From Actinomycetota bacterium (GTDB taxonomy: Bacteria > Actinomycetota > Acidimicrobiia > Acidimicrobiales > Ilumatobacteraceae), in the NCBI GenBank assembly GCA_009701715.1, contig WLJO01000018.1, positions 1 through 45,201 on the forward strand: a DNA stretch of 45,201 nt, in the 5' to 3' direction. The notes beneath the pieces were generated by a model. The model was not told where the DNA came from. It searched no databases and saw only the letters and a program-made list of their open reading frames with translations. Position numbers and translations under genes: made by a program. Below are positions 43,106 to 45,201 of the stretch, in pieces; position 1 is the stretch's first letter; each line of letters begins with the position of its first letter.

Positions 43106-44371
43106 ATGAACGCTGACGGACAACCCCACGCCCATCAGCCGGGCCGACCTGTTGTCGACGCGCCCGAGGACGACTTCTCGCTGCTCTACCGGGCAGCCGC
43201 GGGCACCCCACAGCCGGATCGTTCCCTCGACAGCTGGACACCCCCCAAACCGTCATTGGCCCCAACGGGGGACCGACTGGACCCCGAATTGGAGCGGCTG
43301 CTCAACTACCTCATCGCCAACCACGGCTCGGACCTCCACCTCACTGTTGAGGTTCCGCCCTCCGCCCGGATCGACGGCACGCTGCTACCGATCGAGGGGG
43401 AACCCCCGATGGACGCAGACCGTCTGAACCGGATGCTGCGCTCCTCGCTCAACGACGAGCTCTGGACAAGGTTCATCGACGATCGTCAGGTGGACTACTC
43501 GGTGGCGCTCGACGACGATTCGCGCTTTCGCGTCAACGCGTTCCACCAGCGCGGCTACCCCTCTGCGGTCTTTCGCGCCATCCAGAGCTACATCCCCACG
43601 CTCGAGGAATTGGGCGTTCCGGCCGGTGTCCAGCGGGTGATGAACTTTCCGTACGGTCTCGTACTGTTCGTGGGGCCGACGGGTTCGGGTAAATCCACGA
43701 CCCAAGCCGCTCTGATCTCCCGCATCGCCCAGAACCGTCCGTGTCACATCCTGACGATCGAGGACCCGGTGGAGTACGTGCACCGCCACAGCACTGCCCT
43801 TGTCAGCCAGCGCGAGGTTGGCACCGACGTGCGCACCTTCGAGGATGGGCTGCGTGCGGCGCTGCGCGAGGACCCGGATGTCATCCTCCTCGGCGAAATG
43901 CGGGATCTCGAGTCGATCTCGATCACCCTCACCCTCGCCGAGACCGGTCACCTCGTTTTCGCCACGCTGCACACCAACGATGCCGCCCAGGCCATCGACC
44001 GCATCGTTGACTCCTACCCGGCCGAGCGCCGGGACCAGATCCAGACGCAGTTGTCCTCGGTGCTTCAGGGCGTCGTGAGCCAGCGGCTCGCCAAGCGGAT
44101 CGGGAAGGGCCGTGTCGGCGCGTACGAGGTGCTGCTCGCCAACGACGCCGTGCGCAACCTCATCCGTGAGGGAAAGACTCGCCAGATCCGCAACGTGATT
44201 GCCACCTGTGCCGCCGAGGGCATGCAGACGCTCGAGTCCTCGATCAACGCGGTGCTGAGCGCCGGGCTCATCACCTATGAAGAGGCGATCAGCCTGAGCC
44301 AGTACCCGAAGGAGATCCAGGACCCCCGGTTCGCGCGGGCGGGTCAGGTGCCCCTCGGCGGCCGGCGCTGA
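43106..44371 (+). CDS. pilT: Type IV pilus retraction ATPase PilT
   Basis: The protein has 421 residues. The PilT core starts near residue 58 (LERLLNYLIANHGSDLHL), with the PAS-like RIDGTLLPIE, Walker A GPTGSGKST (about 192), Asp-box TIEDPVEYVH, Walker B ILLGEMRDLESIS, the His-box ETGHLVFATLHTND and the PilT-type AEGMQTLESSINAVLSAGLI end. It lacks the PilB Cys pairs. The first 55 residues are a Pro- and Asp-rich extension (PHAHQPGRPVVDAPEDD) not present in typical PilT. AGGAG stands 5 bases before ATG 43106. It drives pilus retraction and twitching motility. Confidence 0.92.
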   Translation: MNADGQPHAHQPGRPVVDAPEDDFSLLYRAAAGTPQPDRSLDSWTPPKPSLAPTGDRLDPELERLLNYLIANHGSDLHLTVEVPPSARIDGTLLPIEGEPPMDADRLNRMLRSSLNDELWTRFIDDRQVDYSVALDDDSRFRVNAFHQRGYPSAVFRAIQSYIPTLEELGVPAGVQRVMNFPYGLVLFVGPTGSGKSTTQAALISRIAQNRPCHILTIEDPVEYVHRHSTALVSQREVGTDVRTFEDGLRAALREDPDVILLGEMRDLESISITLTLAETGHLVFATLHTNDAAQAIDRIVDSYPAERRDQIQTQLSSVLQGVVSQRLAKRIGKGRVGAYEVLLANDAVRNLIREGKTRQIRNVIATCAAEGMQTLESSINAVLSAGLITYEEAISLSQYPKEIQDPRFARAGQVPLGGRR

Positions 44372-44391
44372 CCGAGCGCCCCTGACCCGAC

Positions 44392-45108
44392 ATGCCTCCG
44401 CCGCTCCCCTACAAACCGCTCGCCGGTGTGGTGCCGTGTCCGGGCGGATGGTTGGTCCAGCCGGCCCGACTCTTCACCGCCACGATCGTGCCCGAGGAGC
44501 CCTTTGTCCTCGAGTCGCTTGCCGACGTGATCGACTATCGCCCGTCGTTCCTCTACATCGTGATCGACGCACCGATCGGCCTCCCGGACAAACCGTTCGG
44601 GGGATACCGCTCGTGCGACCACGATGCCCGGGACCTGTTGGGCTGGCCCCAACGCATCGCGATCCCACGGGTGCCGAGCCGGGATGCCCTGTACGCGCCC
44701 AATATGACAAAGGCGCAGGCGCTCGAGCCATGGCTGACCCCGCTCGCCTACCGACGCTTCCGGTGGATCCGCGAGGTTGACACCGAGGTTCAGGCGTATC
44801 ACCAGCGCCGGATATTTTCCGGGAACCCCGACCTCAGCATCCTGCTCCTCAACGCCGACCGAGCCGCGTCCACTTCAAGTTTCTGGAGCGATGGCCCGGC
44901 GGAACGGTTGGCCCTGCTCCAGGACCGCCTTCCGGGACTGCGTGCGCTTGCGATGGCCCAGCCACCTCGAGGTAGTTCGCTCCGTCATCTCCTCAACGCA
45001 GCAGCCTTGCTCTGGACAGCCCGCAGGATCGCCGGCAAAGCAATCACCCGGCTTCCTCAGGACCCTCAATGGGACGATCAAGGCCGCCGTATCGAACTCG
45101 TGCGCTGA
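44392..45108 (+). CDS. DUF429-family protein
   Basis: The protein has 238 residues. The features are an N-terminal strand LAGVVPCPGGWLVQ, the conserved YIVIDAPIGLPDKP, the RSCDHDARDLLG segment and IPRVPSRDALY, all DUF429 hallmarks. The fold is RNase H-like and a nuclease function has been proposed, but it is not established. It starts 20 bases after pilT without a clear Shine-Dalgarno or -10 box, so it may be carried on the pilT transcript. It has no obvious functional link to the pilus. Confidence 0.8.
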   Translation: MPPPLPYKPLAGVVPCPGGWLVQPARLFTATIVPEEPFVLESLADVIDYRPSFLYIVIDAPIGLPDKPFGGYRSCDHDARDLLGWPQRIAIPRVPSRDALYAPNMTKAQALEPWLTPLAYRRFRWIREVDTEVQAYHQRRIFSGNPDLSILLLNADRAASTSSFWSDGPAERLALLQDRLPGLRALAMAQPPRGSSLRHLLNAAALLWTARRIAGKAITRLPQDPQWDDQGRRIELVR

Positions 45109-45159
45109 CACGTCCTCACACGGTGCACCCCGCGCACGCGGAGCGCAGGAACAAAACGA

Positions 45160-45193
45160 ACGGGGGGCCGGACCTTTCGGTCCGGCCCCCCGT
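45160..45193 (+). terminator. Strong hairpin terminator
   Basis: A perfect stem of 15 base pairs, with GGGGGGCCGGACC on the left arm and its complement on the right, encloses a TTTC tetraloop. It lies 51 bases after the DUF429 stop. No T-run is seen before the window ends, so factor-independent termination is inferred from stem strength alone. It could serve either strand. Confidence 0.75.
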
Positions 45194-45201
45194 CAGCGAA
45201 G

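Noticed and set aside
43083-43265. N-terminal extension of pilD to 43265
   Set aside because: The extension is antisense to the beginning of pilT, is Arg-rich and lacks the normal first helix, which begins after GTG 43082.

Overview
The window looks like a piece of chromosome from a GC-rich actinobacterium, most likely one of the Acidimicrobiia or a relative. This is an inference from gene content (two-subunit-type methylmalonyl-CoA mutase, several acyl-CoA dehydrogenases and crotonases, a BKACE, an AftB-like glycosyltransferase, a MurD2/MurL pair, a Gram-positive-style type IV pilus locus) and from the many apparently leaderless genes. Genes are packed tightly. No gap between genes exceeds 200 bases. 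I saw no tRNA, rRNA, CRISPR array, insertion sequence or phage integrase.

Layout. Positions 1-4988 hold two secreted collagen-like proteins on the minus strand; the first in coordinate order is cut by the window edge. Positions 5131-10090 carry three large membrane glycosyltransferases of the GT-C fold (one on minus, two coupled on plus). Positions 10118-11539 encode a PAC2-family protein and a cupin. Positions 11551-14769 are a tightly overlapping minus-strand operon, murL-murD2-polysaccharide deacetylase, which suggests that D-glutamate enters peptidoglycan by ligating L-Glu and then epimerising it. Positions 14797-30910 are mostly metabolic: epoxide hydrolase, GT2, ACAD11-like dehydrogenase, O-acetylhomoserine sulfhydrylase, BKACE, a GT2-methyltransferase fusion, methylmalonyl-CoA mutase large subunit, serine esterase, RarD-like transporter, small lipoprotein, two crotonases, a second acyl-CoA dehydrogenase and a Ppx/GppA phosphatase. 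Positions 30894-34355 return to the envelope: L,D-transpeptidase, GT2, small membrane protein and a coiled-coil protein.

Positions 34440-44371 are a type IV pilus locus: pilB, pilC, a short prepilin, an 800-residue prepilin carrying a von Willebrand A domain, a prepilin-like protein with two fibronectin III domains and no Glu5, then pilD on the opposite strand and pilT. The five plus-strand genes pilB to the FN3 protein are spaced by 8 bases or overlap, so they are almost certainly one transcript. The three prepilin-like proteins could form an adhesive tip complex. A DUF429 protein and a strong hairpin terminator close the window.

A recurrent theme is promoter architecture. At about a dozen genes a TANNNT hexamer lies 6 or 7 bases before the start codon, without a Shine-Dalgarno sequence, which is the layout of leaderless actinobacterial transcripts. 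I used it to choose several starts. The most interesting material is the modular vWA/FN3 pilus tip, the fibre-like collagen proteins beside three GT-C glycosyltransferases, the MurD2/MurL operon, and a perfect nested hairpin in front of the BKACE gene.
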